Below, one piece after another: positions 20,484 through 31,860 of a stretch of 64,000 nt of DNA. The stretch spans positions 5,704,001 to 5,768,000 of the forward strand of contig JAWHQI010000121.1 in NCBI GenBank assembly GCA_033032865.1. The letters are read 5' to 3'. A program made the position numbers and the translations under genes. The stretch is from Dactylorhiza incarnata (taxonomy: Eukaryota; Streptophyta; Magnoliopsida; Asparagales; Orchidaceae). Numbering within the stretch: the stretch's first letter is position 1; every line of letters begins with the position of its first letter. Under the pieces are notes generated by a model, which made no database searches, was not told the DNA's origin, and saw only the letters and a program-made list of their open reading frames with translations.

Positions 20484-23309
20484 TTAGGAAAAGAAACGCT
20501 TGAGATCATCTCCACTCCAAGTGTGAGATAGATCTTCTCCTTCATAAGCTTTGAGATGGCAAGCCCCAGTCTTGAGCGCTTCTTTAACAATGAATGGCCC
20601 AGTCCAATTTGGGTTAAGTTTCCCAACCGAGCCGGATCTTGCTGCTGCGTCCACCTTCTTGAGGACCAGATCTCCAACTGCAAATTTCTGTAACTCTAAC
20701 GTTCTAGTCGAAATATTTGGCCATTCTCCTCTTTATTTCTTCTTGCCTTATAGCTTCTGTATCGCGTAGTTCTTCAATGAGATCAAGACTGCATCTCAGC
20801 TCTTCATCATTCCCTTCATCCAGCTATCTTGATGTTGTTTAGATAACAATACCCTTGGACTCTTAACTTTGAACTCAATGGGAATGAGAGCTTCTGAGCC
20901 GTGAGATAATTTTAAAGGATTCTCTCCAGTTGCTGAAGTTGGAGTTGTCCTTAGAGCCCATAATACTGACGGTAACTGTTCTGCCCAGTTGCCTCAGAGA
21001 TTTTCCACTTTCTCTTTAAAGAGGTTAATTATCAATTTAGCAGCTTCTACTTGCCCATTACTTCTTGGATGGTGCATAGAGGCGAACCGCAACTCGGTTC
21101 CGATTTGGTCACAGAAACTTATCAGATTTGAATTATTAAACAGAGGACCATTATCTGTGATAATTGTCATTGGAACTCCATGTCTGCATACTATCTCTCC
21201 CCAGATAAAATTCTTCACAACTTGAGTAGTAGTTTTTGCTAGTGCCTTTGCCTCAATCCACTTGCTGAAATAATCAATCATTGCCAGAATGAACTTACGT
21301 TGGCCACTAGCTAAAGGAAAAGGTACGATCAAATCCATTCCCCAAACTGCAAATGGTCATGGAGTTGCTATCGATTTAAGTTGTTGAGCTGGCTGATGCT
21401 GAAGAGGAGCAAACTTCTGGCATTGAACACACTTTTTGGCGAATTTCTCTGCATCCTTTCTGATTTGCGGCTAGAAATACCCTTGCCTTAGAATCCTTTT
21501 TTCTAAAGTTCTAGATCCAGAGTGACTGCCGCACTCTCCCGAATGTACTTCTCGAAGAACAATAGGAATTTCCTCTTCTGAGACATATCTTGCAAGAGGT
21601 GATAAAAACATTTTCCTGAAGAGGATTCCTACAACAAGATAATAGTAAGCTGCCTTTATCTTAAATCGTTTCTTATCTTTTACCGCCAGATGAAATTCTC
21701 CACTTGAAAGATAGAGAACAAAAGGATCTATCCAGGATGGTCGTTGATCAATTAGCATGATGTCTCCTTCTTCAATAGCTGGATGAAAAAGTTCTGAAGT
21801 GGTTCCTCCTGAAAGGAGACCGAATTTGGCCAGCTCATCAGCTTCCATGTTATCTTCCCTTGGAATGTGCTGAATAGTGAAGCTTTTGAATTTCCCTATC
21901 TCGATCTTTACCAACATTTGATATTGCCTTAAAACAGAGTCTCTAGTTTCAAAAGTTCCATTTATTTGAGATGACATCACCAGAGAATCAGTTTTAACTT
22001 GGACATCTTCGATTCCAAGTTCTTTTGCAAATCTGAGGCCGGCGAGCAAAGCTTCATACTCCGCCTGATTTTTTGTTATCGGGAAGTGAAATTTGAGGGT
22101 TTGATCCAATCTAACCCCATTATGGTTAATTAACACAACTCCGGCTCCTGACGAATTTCTTCCGGAAGCTCCATCCATGTAAATTGTCCAAGCTAAAGAT
22201 TTTCCAATCTCTTTTTCTGAACTAACTTCCTTGGCATCAATCATAAAGTCTGCTAGCACTTGAGCTTTGATTGCCATTTTAGGAATATAGGAGATATCGA
22301 ACTCGCTGAGTTCTATCGCCCACTTTGTCAATCTACCTGAATGTTCTGGTTTTTCTAATACATTCTTTAACGGGAGATCGGTGATGACTTGAATAGAATG
22401 AACCTGGGAATAAGGCCTCAACCTTCGTGCTGAAACCACAAGCTTCAAGGCTAACTTCTAAAGGATTTGGTACCGAACTTCCGCATCCTTCAAAACTTTA
22501 CTGACATAATAAACTGGATATTACTTCTTCTTTTTTCCCTTACCAGAACAGAGCTAATAGTATCAGAACCGACTCCCAGATATAAAAAGAGATCTTCTCC
22601 TTCTCTTGGGCTTTGGAGTAAAGGGGAGCACGTTGGCTGTTTTTTGAGCAGATCAAACGCATCATCACACTCCTTCGTCCATTCAAACTTAGCTCCTCCA
22701 CGGAGGGTTTTGAAAAAAGGAGCACTCTTATCTCCTGAACGAGAGATGAAACGGCTCAAGCCTGCCATCCTCCCACCCAGCTGCTGAACTTCCTTAGGGG
22801 TGTTGGGAGGTGACATTTCCATAATAGCCGTCACTTTGTCGGGATTTGGCTCTAAACCTTTCGGGGTAAGGAGATGGCCGAGAAATTTTCCTTTACTAGC
22901 TCCGAAAATGCATTTCAAGGGATTCAACCTCATATTGAAGGTTCAGAGAGTTGCAAATGTTTCTTTTAGGTCATTATGGTGAGCGGAGAAAACTTGCTTT
23001 TAATTAGAAGATCTTCAACGTTAACTTCTAAATTTCTTCCTTTTTGAGTTTTAAAAACGGTGTCCATCATTTTCTGATAGGTGGCACCGACATTCTTTAG
23101 CCCGAAAGGCATTACTAGGTAGCAAAAGAATTCGTCATTCATGATGAATGAGGTATGAGGGATATCGGGCTTATGTATTCTTATTTGGTGATAACCAGAG
23201 AATGCGTCTAAAAAATTCATGCAAGAAAATCCCGCCGCTGAATCAACTAAAGAATCGATCTGAGCCAAGGGGTAACAATCTTTAGGGCAAGCATTATTGA
23301 GTTTGGTGA
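20484..23309 (-). pseudogene. Gypsy-2 pol, 3' part: RT core to integrase
   Basis: Read from 23309 downward: LNNACPKDCYPLAQIDS, FLDAFSGYHQIRI, then NVEDLLIK where active RT has YVDD, so the RT site is destroyed. The RNase H part is at 22490-22933, and the second RNase H at 21471-22448 keeps WTIYMDGASG, NQAEYEALLAGL and KTDSLV. Integrase has HSGECGSHSGSRTL, then stops at 21471 (TAG) and near 21360 (TGA), both replacing Trp. The core GMDLIVPF, ITDNGPLF and SNGQVEAAK lies at 20994-21338. The end is recognisable as SHTWSGDDLKRFFS with TAA at 20484-20486. Several frameshifts and G-to-A/C-to-T stops mark a long-dead copy. Confidence 0.88.
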
Positions 23310-25382
23310 TGTAACACCCTGCCAGTACGAAAAGTATAACAGCAGGTCCGGCCGGGACCCCACGCCATACAAACCACACTAGCTAGGAGTTAAAAGGTGA
23401 TAAACAAAAAATAATACAACTACACGAGAGTACAAAACGTAAGCGGAAGCATTTGATTAAACCATTTCAATTAGAACTGTCCACTATCATAGGAATGAAA
23501 CTAAAGTAGAGAGTTACGGCCTTAAGGCCTTACATTCATCAAATGTACTATAACTCAAAACATGCATCGGCGCGCAGGCCGGCAATACAAGGAAAACAGA
23601 AAGGAGGCTGGCCTTCGAGGGCCAACTCGGCAAAGGGCCATCGCCCGCTATTTCCCGCTAGGCTCACCTGCACCTGCATAAGAACATTCCACCAAGAGGT
23701 GGCAAACAAAGTAACGGTCAGCACAGCTGACCAAATTATAACGACCCCACCCCTTTCCCGGGGTGGCGGAGCTTCTACCCTGCAAGCAAGTCATAATAGC
23801 ACAGGTACTAAGATAAAGAAAGTGCAACTACACAAGGTGAGGTTTCAAGCACAATCAATCTTCTAGGTTGAGCATCAAAAAGAAGGGAACCTAGGTATGC
23901 ACATGATGTTGGTTGGGTTCACCCGAAGGTTCCCCACAACCGCCTAAGCAATCGCATGAGGCTTACATAACATCCATTTCACAAACACTCCACCGTAAGG
24001 GCCATCGCCTTAGGTGGGGAAAAGAGCTTTTGGTCGGACTAGGTAAGACACCTTCCACGACCTCTCTCATGATCACACGGCTCTCATGAGGTAGGGACCT
24101 CATACCGATCTGCATGGAAACGGGTTCGGTTTAGCTTTGCCCGTGCTCTAATCATCGCGATCTATCGCACGACGCGGGTACGGCTTCACCTCGGCCCGTA
24201 AGGGTTTAGCACTTTCAAGTGCTACACTAATTATACGCTACACACCTAACCCCTTCACAAGGATCTAGGCTTCACGAATACTCAACAAGGGAGGTACATA
24301 CGCTCCGCATCAATTTCGTGGTGAAGGTTTACCTTCATCCAAATCTCAAAGCATTGGGGCTTTCGTTAGGATCTTCACAAGACGCCTACACTTAATTCCC
24401 GCAATACTATAGATGATTTCACGGAGTCATTCTCCGGCACGCATTCTAGGCCTAACCTAAATGCAACATCGCAAATCAAGCATCACCGATTCGGGCTCAC
24501 GGCCACAAATAGGCTTCACACAAAATGCCTAAATCCGCACGACTACCGGATTTTCTACATGCAATAATGTCGGGGACGGACACAATCTACCCGGAGTTCC
24601 GAAGAACTTGAGGGAATCCTACACTTCACCCATTTGGTGAAAGAGATACCTCATGCAAGCATAGAAAGAGGAATGAAAGGACAAATACAAGTCCAAAGTT
24701 CGGGAGGAAGAATCGTTACCCTAGACGCGTTCTTTTTCGCCATGGATCCGAGATTCTACACGGAGAGAAACGACCGCACCGGGCTGCACTCTCCAAATCT
24801 GGAAACGGCTCGCGAAACGGAGCTCCGGAGCTCCGTCAATGGCGTGATCTTCCTTCTTCTTCCTTGGCTCCTTCTTCTTTCTCTAGGGTTGGAGAGAGAA
24901 AGGCCTCAAAATAATGAGGATTAATCTCCTCTCATAAGCCCTAAGACCCTCCAGCATCTAATCCTAGCCATCGGATCAGATTCCAAAAGATTTGGACGGC
25001 CGGATCGTCTTCTCCGCTCAAAAATGCAGAGCAGAATAAACAGGGCGCACGATCACAGGCGCACGTTCACTGGTCGTGCGCTAAGAGGAGAAATGGTCGT
25101 GCGCTAAGAGGAGACAGAACTCCGATTTCTTGCGAATAAGCGCACGATCGCTAACGCACGATCACTGGTCGTGCGCGAAGAGGGGAAATGGTCGTGCGCT
25201 AAGAGTAGACAGAACTCGATTCTCTTCTGAATTAACGCACGATCACCGGCGCACGATCACTGGTCGTGCGCGAAGAGGCCACTGATCGTGCGCTAAGAGC
25301 AGACAGGGAAAATTTAGCCTGCTTCAAGCGCAGCACTACCACTCCGCCTACTTCGCTGAACTACGATTTTTGGGGTGTTACA
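23310..25382 (-). mobile_element. Solo LTR (2073 bp), chromovirus/Tekay-like
   Basis: The 10-bp perfect terminal inverted repeat TGTAACACCC...GGGTGTTACA with a 5-bp duplication and no internal region marks a solo LTR left by LTR-LTR recombination. The end sequence TGTAACACCCC is common in plant chromovirus Gypsy LTRs. I place it on the minus strand because the end cctgccag/ctggcaggg looks like a usual 3' end; orientation is tentative. No gene is recognisable inside. Confidence 0.88.
25044..25306. repeat. Tandem GCACGAT/ATCGTGC palindromic units in the solo LTR
   Basis: About three units of roughly 105 bp, each with gcgcacgatcac, then actggtcgtgcgc and a second ggtcgtgcgctaagag, so each unit can fold on itself. 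Confidence 0.8.
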
Positions 25383-28056
25383 GGTGAAGTCTACACACAT
25401 CTGTCATTTTCCACCAGATTTTTTTACCATTACAACGTTTGACACCCAATCAGGGTATTGAATCTCTTGAACAAACTTCGCCTTCAGCAACTTCTCTACT
25501 TCCTCCCGAATAGGTTGAGCCAAGTTCGTTGCCACAACACTTTTCTTTTGCTTCACTGGAGTAAAAGCTGGATCAATATTAAGATGGTGGCAAGCGACGT
25601 CTGGATCAACCCCTGGCATATCATCCACTGACCAAGCGAATATATCCAGATTTTGCAGTAGGCAAGAGACAAGTTTATTCTTTTCAGCTTCAGATAATTC
25701 AGCATTGATTAAAAGTTTCTTGCATTCATTTTCATCACTGATTGACACAGCTTGAGTTGCTTGGGAAGGTTCCAAGCGGACTCCATCTTTTACCTCTTCT
25801 TCCATGACCTCTTCTTCAGCTTTGGCAGGATTAGGTACTCGAGGAGCTGATGAGGTCTCAGCTACCTGAGGAGGAAAACATTCAGTCATATTAACTGATT
25901 TAACATAACACTCCCGAGCCTTCTTCGGATCGCTCCTGATCCGGTATTGCTTGTCATTTAAGGCAAACTTTACAGCAAGGTGGTAAGTGGAAACAACCGC
26001 TTGGTATTCATTCAGGATTGGCCTTCCAAAAATTGTGTTGTGGCTACTAGGAGCTTCAACGACTATGAACTTGACCAGCTTCGTAATTCCTCCAAGTGTC
26101 ACTGGGAGAGTGACGTTCCCTTCCACTTCCTTATTTTCTCCAGAGAAATCGTAAAGCGGCCCTTCGGTGGAAAGAAGAGTCTTCCCGATCTTCAGGGACT
26201 CAAAAGCTGGTTTGAAGAGAAGGTTTACCGAACTCCCAGTATAAATCAGAATATTTTCCACTGTATAGTTTTCAATTACTGCCTTTATGACGACTGCGTC
26301 GTCGAAAGGATTGGCAGTAGGAGGAAGGTCTTCTATGCCAAAAAGTGACCATTCCTCGGACATGAGCAGAGGAGGTAGCATCAACCTCTGATCTGAAAAC
26401 TCTGGCCATGCTAGCCTTCTTTGAAGACTCCAGGCCCGCTCCTCCATGGATGCAAAAAAGATAACCCAAGGTTCCTTCATCATTTGCATCCATGCACTCA
26501 CTTGGATAACTTATGTTGCCAAGGTGGCCAGCGTCGTCGACTTCTTCACATTCCCAATGGACCTCTGCCACTTCATTACTCTTGGAGGTGGATGTTTTAG
26601 AAGGATCAGCTTTTTCTACTAGCCCCTGCAGCTTTCCTTCTTTCATAAGCTTCTCCACTAACATTCAGAGAGCCCTGCAATTTTCCATTAAGTGACATTT
26701 CTCTCTATGATGCTCGCAGTAGAGATAAGGGTTCCTGAATTTGGGATCTGATTGCATGAGAGCTAGCCTTTTGTAGAAAGGCTGCTTCTGAAGGACCTGA
26801 ATTACCTCACTCATTGGAATATTGAGTTCGGTAAAAGATTCTTGGGAGTCATTAAAAGAGTGTTGAGGAAGCGGAAGAGGTGTATGGACGAAGTGGATTT
26901 GTGGAACTGAATCTTGATGGGGAGTCGGGGTGACTGGAGCTGGCAGTAGAGGTACTTGGGGATGGAACTGCTGATGCCCCTGATAAGGTTGGTGATGACG
27001 GAAATTCCTTCCTCTTCGGGCTGGAGGATGGAAATCCGGACGCGGCGGCTTTGATGATGGGGAAGCTGGAGGAAAACACGCATAGCCTTTCGGGACTGCT
27101 TTGCATGCCAAATTGGAGACATAAACAAGACTATTGACTTCCCCTTCTATGAATCTATTTGCGACGCCGATCAGTTCCTGATAAGAATTTGGCTCCCTAG
27201 TTGTGACCTCAAACTTGAGAGGTCCCTCCTGCAAACCATTTATTAATGCTACTAGATACAATGAGGGATCGACGTCCCTTATGCCCAAAATCTCCCTCTG
27301 GAAATGTTCAATGAAGCAAGTTATAGTCTCGCCTTCATTCTGCTTAATCTTGAAGAGGGCCGCAAGACCACTCTTCCTTTTCTTTGAGGTAGCAAACCTC
27401 AGAAGAAGCTCTTGCCTCAAAGCTGCGAATCAAGAGATGGACTGGGGAGGAAGATTATAAAACCACTCTCTTGCCTGCCCACCCAGAGAAGTGATCAACA
27501 ATTTGCACTTCATCGCATCTGAGAGAGTTCTCAAAGCGACTACAGATTCAAAAGCTTGGAGATGAGAATTGGGATCACTTTCTCCGGAAAACATGGGCAT
27601 TCTTGGTTCTCTGAAACCGTTGGGAATTGGCTCCTGGCGGACCTTATCAGTAAAAGGAGAAGGCTCCTCTGCTTTGGCAGCATCGTAAGGAGCAGAAAAG
27701 TCAGCAGCAGGAGCTTGAGGATACACATAATCCTCTTGGAAGTTCAGGGCCTGAGTATGGGGTACCTGAGCTGCTGCTCTGAAAAAATCTTGGCGAGCTG
27801 CGAACTCCCCTACCTGAGGCTGCAGAGGAGCTGGAGGAAGGAGGGTCGCGCGATCAAAAGGGTGACTGCCAGCAAAGCGTTCAGGAGTAGCGATCTGACC
27901 TGGCTAAGGAAGGAGTCTCTGAGAGATCGCGGCCATGGCTTGACTCGAGGCTTCAAACTGCCCGACAGACTCTTGCTAAGCCTGGGCGATCACTCGGCAA
28001 GCTCAGGCGGCCTCTCGAAGAGCTTGCTCGACGCGAAGGTCAAAACGACGCTTCAT
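25383..28056 (-). pseudogene. Gypsy-2 gag, protease and RT start
   Basis: Gag begins at ATG 28056 (MKRRFDLRVEQALRE) and meets stops soon after (TGA, TAG). The body shows MPMFSGESDPNSHLQAFES and AREWFYNLPPQS, a TGA at 27430, LLLRFATSKKRK, the knuckle-like YCEHHREKCHLMENC, and a TGA at 26665 replacing Arg (CGA to TGA). After a frameshift near 26350 the protease region reads ENILIYTGSS, so the catalytic Asp is Tyr. The pre-RT linker AWSVDDMPGVDPDVACHHL and RT start YPDWVSNVVMVKKSGGK end at 25404, where the solo LTR cuts in. The domain order matches Gypsy-1. The product is inactive. Confidence 0.88.
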
Positions 28057-28198
28057 CTATTCTAGGGAAGTCGGATTGTTCGAGGGGAGACAACTGTAAG
28101 ACCGACAAGAATGATGCCTGCGATCTGACATCTTAAAATCTGCTGATTTCACCTGGACACTTCGGATCTGAATGTCGCGTGTTCGTTCTGTTGGTACA

Positions 28199-28723
28199 AA
28201 AATTGTACCTCCAAAAACTCACACTAGAAAGAAATAGGAAAAACGGTGAAGTGCAGGTTACTTGAGACGAAAGATGCCAGAGGAGAGACAACCGGAAAGA
28301 AAAATCAGATTGACTTATCTCGAGAAGGATTACAAGATGGAATTCTAGATTAAGCCAGAGGATGAGGTAGAAAAGAGACAGAATTCGAGACCGCCTACAC
28401 AGGTTGTAAGCTGGAGACTCGAAGGAAAAGTCCTTTTCCAGGTACCCATACCCCTCTATTTATAGACACGGAGGCTGCCCAAATGGGCAGATCCAAAAAC
28501 TACGGGCTTCCCGGGATACAGGAGAGTCAGGGCAAAGAAAGGGGATGCTAATAACAAAAAAAGAGGAAAGAGACCAGACTGTGCGGTCTGGCAGCAGACT
28601 TGATCGCCGGTGACTTGAAGAGATCATTGGATTGTAAACAGGCGATCTGGGCGGTCTCGAAAACCTGAGACCGCTGAAAAGGACCATTCTGACGAGTGAA
28701 AAGAGGTCGCGAATTTCCGGGCA
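28199..28723 (-). repeat. Gypsy-2 5' LTR
   Basis: Same sequence as 13839-14379 with many substitutions. It begins TGTTGGTAC on the plus strand and ends near gggca at 28723, next to an (AT)n run. TATA at 28456-28465, minus strand. The bases inside the LTR (minus strand gaacgaacacgcgac) show no standard PBS that I recognise. Confidence 0.8.
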
Positions 28724-29057
28724 AATATATATATATATATATATTTGACAATTTTGAATGTTGCACCAAAGGCAAGTTCTTGTATATAGCCTCATTCTTT
28801 TACTCCAATGACTTAACATATATTATGAAAAAATCGAAATTCATAAAATATAATGGCTATTTGTGTAATTACAGTATATCCTTCTAATAAAAATAATGAT
28901 GAAAATTTATAAAATCTAAAAGTTTTTGGTAGACCTCCTAGACCTACTATGTAGGTTATAATTAGACCTACAAAAATTAATTTCAAAATATAATGATTAA
29001 CTTTAAAATAAATTTTTTTTAAATATATTTATTTTTGAAAAAAATAATTATAAAATA
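28724..29057. other. AT microsatellite and AT-rich DNA
   Basis: (AT)n at 28725-28744, then AT-rich noncoding sequence; no gene seen. Confidence 0.5.
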
Positions 29058-29444
29058 TTGATGTATATTTTTTTGCGGTCATTTTGAGTACTCATATGTA
29101 TATGTTGCGGTTGAAGCCTACAGGGGCGGGCGAAGCCCGCCGTTGTCGGCTGGGTACTGTCGAAGGCGGGCGCAGCCCGCTAAGAGTCAGCGAGCACAGG
29201 CGAAGCCCGTGTGGAACTGCTCGTATATATATATATACACACAGACGAGTGACAGTGCACGGGGGCCCCCCGTGCCCCGCGCGACAGTACCCCGCCCGCG
29301 GAGGCGGGCTTCGCCCGCCCTTGGCGCGTTGCTGTCAGGCGGCCTTCGGCCGCATCCAGGCGGGCTTCGCCCGCCTCCGCAAGGGCTGCGCACGCAACAT
29401 ATACATATGAGTATTTCAAATGATCGTAAAAAAATATACATCAA
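29058..29444. mobile_element. MITE with AT-rich TIRs and a core of GCGNAGC mini-hairpins
   Basis: The ends are about 50-bp inverted repeats (tactcatatgtatatgttgcg and its complement). The GC-rich core holds six short perfect hairpins: 29125-29141, 29166-29180, 29195-29212, 29303-29319, 29339-29353 and 29358-29376. The first three have a GNA triloop on the plus strand (ggGCGAAGCcc, ggGCGCAGCcc); the last three are the complement. The spacer has a cgtatatatatatatac run and cgagtgacagtgcacggg. No protein is coded. A relic of the same TIR lies at 38361-38408. Confidence 0.8.
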
Positions 29445-29828
29445 AATTACAATATTTATTTTATAAAAAATATAAGTATATACACATAAAGCTCAATTTT
29501 TGTTTTCTCTCTCTCTCTTATTATGACCTGCCACCAACCACCAGCTGTAATTGATTTTTTTTTTTTTTACTGTGGTTGGTCTACCACAATCATGCCGTAC
29601 CTTTTTTTGTCACATAACTCAACATGGAGAAAGTGCGAGAGTTTGCTAAAATGAATTTAATGGTTTAATAAATATATATAGTTTCAAACAAAAACTCAGG
29701 CCGCTCTCTTAATTTCTCCTCCACCTCTCTCTCTTAATTGTGGGGCCCTCTCTCTCTCTCCCCTTTCTCTTTCTCTCTCCTTATCGAACGGTGAATATTA
29801 GTTGGCTGGGCATTACACCGATAAGGAG
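29445..29828. other. Noncoding DNA with CT tracts
   Basis: Several (CT)n runs (about 29507-29518 and 29727-29779). An inverted pair ctccttatcg...cgataaggag lies near 29778-29828. No gene. Confidence 0.5.
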
Positions 29829-30015
29829 TATATATATATATATGTATATATATATACATATATATACATATATATACATATATATACATATATACATATA
29901 TATACATATATATACATATATATACATATAGATATATATACATATATATACATATATATATATATACATATATACATATATATATACATATATACATATA
30001 TATATACATATATAT

Positions 30016-30046
<31 letters not shown>

Positions 30047-30048
30047 TA
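29829..30048. repeat. (TATATACATA)n microsatellite, about 220 bp
   Basis: Alternating tatata/cata of 8- to 12-base period. It creates spurious Tyr-Ile repeat frames on both strands. Confidence 0.95.
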
Positions 30049-30180
30049 CGAGTGACAGGCACGGGCCTCCGGCCCTATGCAAGGCGACATTTGTCGTGGG
30101 GGCGACATTCGTCGTGGCGGCGACATTCGTTGTGGGGGCGATTCGTCGGGGGGGGGGGGGGGGGGGGGACATTCGTCGTG
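30049..30180. repeat. cgagtgacag module, CGACATTCGTCG repeats and an 18-base G run
   Basis: After the microsatellite comes acgagtgacaggcacggg, the same module that follows the AT run inside the MITE at about 29245. Next are gggcctccggccc and four gcgacattcgtcgtgg-like units, each able to fold (CGAC/GTCG), then a G homopolymer at about 30150-30168. Confidence 0.75.
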
Positions 30181-30186
30181 GTATTA

Positions 30187-30525
30187 AAAAAAAACTAACT
30201 GCTCTGCTTGACCCTCTACCGGCTGATACTACGAAGCAGCCCTATAAGCAGACATTACAGAGACTATTGTGCTTTGCTTAGCCACTAATTGACTAATACT
30301 CACAAAGCGCACCTAGAAAACATGAAAATAAAAGCAATTATATATGAAATGTTCCTGTCAAAATATTTGAAAAAACTATCTGCTCCGCTCGACCCTCTAC
30401 TGGCCGATACTACGAAGCAGCCCTATAAGTATTCATTACAGAGACTATTGTGCTTTGCTTAGCCACTAATTGACTAATACCCACAAAGCACCCCTAAGAA
30501 ATATGAAAATGAAAGCAAAACCCTA
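30187..30525. repeat. Two direct copies of a roughly 155-bp sequence
   Basis: 30187-30345 and 30369-30525 share gatactacgaagcagcccta and agagactattgtgctttgct with few differences. Noncoding, function unknown. Confidence 0.85.
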
Positions 30526-31313
30526 AACTGTAATATATTACCTTGATTCAATTGTTGTTGCCTTTAAATAGCTTTGAAGTTGTTGTGATGTGTTTGTACA
30601 TAGAGAACAATGTATGGACCTATAAGAATGAAACATTACATGAGATATGAGTAAAATTTGTGAGATACCCATAAAGAAATTATAGTACAGATTAAATTAT
30701 GTATATATATATTTGGATGATGTTAGAGCTTAGTTTTCAAATAACAACTAAATATAATGTTTACAGATTATCAACCAACAACATTGATAATTACCTGCGT
30801 AGGAACCTGGGATCTCAGAGACAGTTCACAAATGGCCGACGACTTTCAGAAAACCATGATCATTCCAGAGTATTATACATAGAACACAACCTCACTAACA
30901 TATATTAAAACATCACAAAAAGTAAAAAATCTACGACCATAAGTCCACACTTAATTTCAAGATGCTAGTCTTGCTGAAAGAATATATTATTATTAAAAAA
31001 TTATCTTTTAAAATGTATATATCCGCCGAATATATATCTCTGTATGTTTGTACAGGTTTAGAAATGGCTGAGAGTAAATGCAAACAAATTTCAGGATTCT
31101 ATATAAAATTGAGATGTGAATAAGAAGGATCATAAAAAAGTTTGGCAATCATCATCTTGTTAAACCATTATCTAATCTAACAAAGAAAAAATAATTAAAC
31201 AAAGTAAATATTCTCCTTTCTTATGTACAGAAGAAGTCATCAATTCAGATGTGGAAACAGATAAATGCATCCTCCTGAAATTGTACAATTTGCAGATCAA
31301 AAATCCAAGCATG
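30526..31313. other. AT-rich noncoding DNA, possible remains of a transcript
   Basis: No coding frame. On the minus strand splice-like borders occur (for example CGCAG|gtaatt near 30796 and ttcag|GAGGATGC near 31278), but no reading frame links them. It flanks the insertion site of Copia-2. Confidence 0.3.
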
Positions 31314-31318
31314 GTAAT

Positions 31319-31454
31319 TGTTATGAGTCATACTGTCATTAGACATATAAGTCTCACACCTTGTACCACCACATCATATTCTCTCATGATTAGTATAAAT
31401 AAAGAGTGAGACCTCTATGTGAGGCACTCAGTTTTTCTCTCAAACCTCCTAACA
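31319..31454 (+). repeat. Copia-2 5' LTR
   Basis: TGTTATGAGTC...CTCCTAACA, with TATA box tataaat at 31394-31400. Confidence 0.95.
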
Positions 31455-31466
31455 TGGTATCAGAGC
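31455..31466 (+). other. Copia-2 primer binding site
   Basis: tggtatcagagc directly follows the LTR and is complementary to the 3' end of initiator Met tRNA. Confidence 0.92.
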
Positions 31467-31512
31467 ACGGTAAGGTTTTTTTTTCGTTCGATTCTCACGC
31501 CTGCTCCGTCCA

Positions 31513-31587
31513 GCTCTCGCCCGCTCTCGCCCGCTCTCGCCCGCTCTCGCCCGCTCTCGCCCGCTCTCGCCCGCTATCGCCCGCTCT
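31513..31587. repeat. 10-bp tandem repeat in the Copia-2 leader
   Basis: Seven to eight copies of gctctcgccc between PBS and gag ATG. Expansion here is presumably neutral for the protein. Confidence 0.92.
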
Positions 31588-31860
31588 GTGCTTGGCGACC
31601 ACAGTGGGAGGCGCCTCCAGTACCTCCACGATGCGTAACGCCGTCGATGCGTAATGCCTCGTCGATCCGTCTGCCTCGACGATCCGTCTGTCTCGTCGAC
31701 CCATCTGCTGTCCTTCATCCCTCTGCTGTCTCCATTGATCGAGCAGCCCTTGTCCAGGTCCCGTCTGTCAGGTTTCGTGATGTCTCCCTTCTCTACTGTC
31801 GCTGATGTGCTGATACAGTTTTCTCGTGCTGTTTGATCCCTCATCTCCCTCATCGTAGCC

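Larger units (their letters stand above)
23305..25387. other. 5-bp target site duplication of the solo LTR
   Basis: The pentamer ggtga lies at 23305-23309 and 25383-25387, directly outside the perfect TGTAACACCC/GGGTGTTACA ends. Removing one copy and the LTR rejoins the RT reading between VKKSGGK and LNNACPKD. Confidence 0.92.
13839..28723 (-). mobile_element. Gypsy-2: decayed Tat-type Gypsy with antisense genes
   Basis: LTR copies at 13839-14379 and 28199-28723 have the same orientation and are clearly diverged (roughly 90% alike by eye). The minus-strand gag-pol spans 28056 to 20484, interrupted by a solo LTR at 23310-25382. Between pol and the 3' LTR lie about 6 kb with two plus-strand, that is antisense, gene-like units. 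Flanks are catat on the left and aatat on the right, a possible imperfect 5-bp duplication. Without the solo LTR the element is about 12.8 kb. The whole element is strewn with the octamer GAGACCGC or its complement. Confidence 0.88.

Noticed and set aside
29734..30281. Tyr-Ile repeat proteins
   Set aside because: Translations of the TATACATA microsatellite on both strands.
28724..31313. Endogenous pararetrovirus or Helitron
   Set aside because: No RT, movement protein or Rep/helicase frame, and no TC...CTRR ends could be shown; the hairpins belong to a TIR element.
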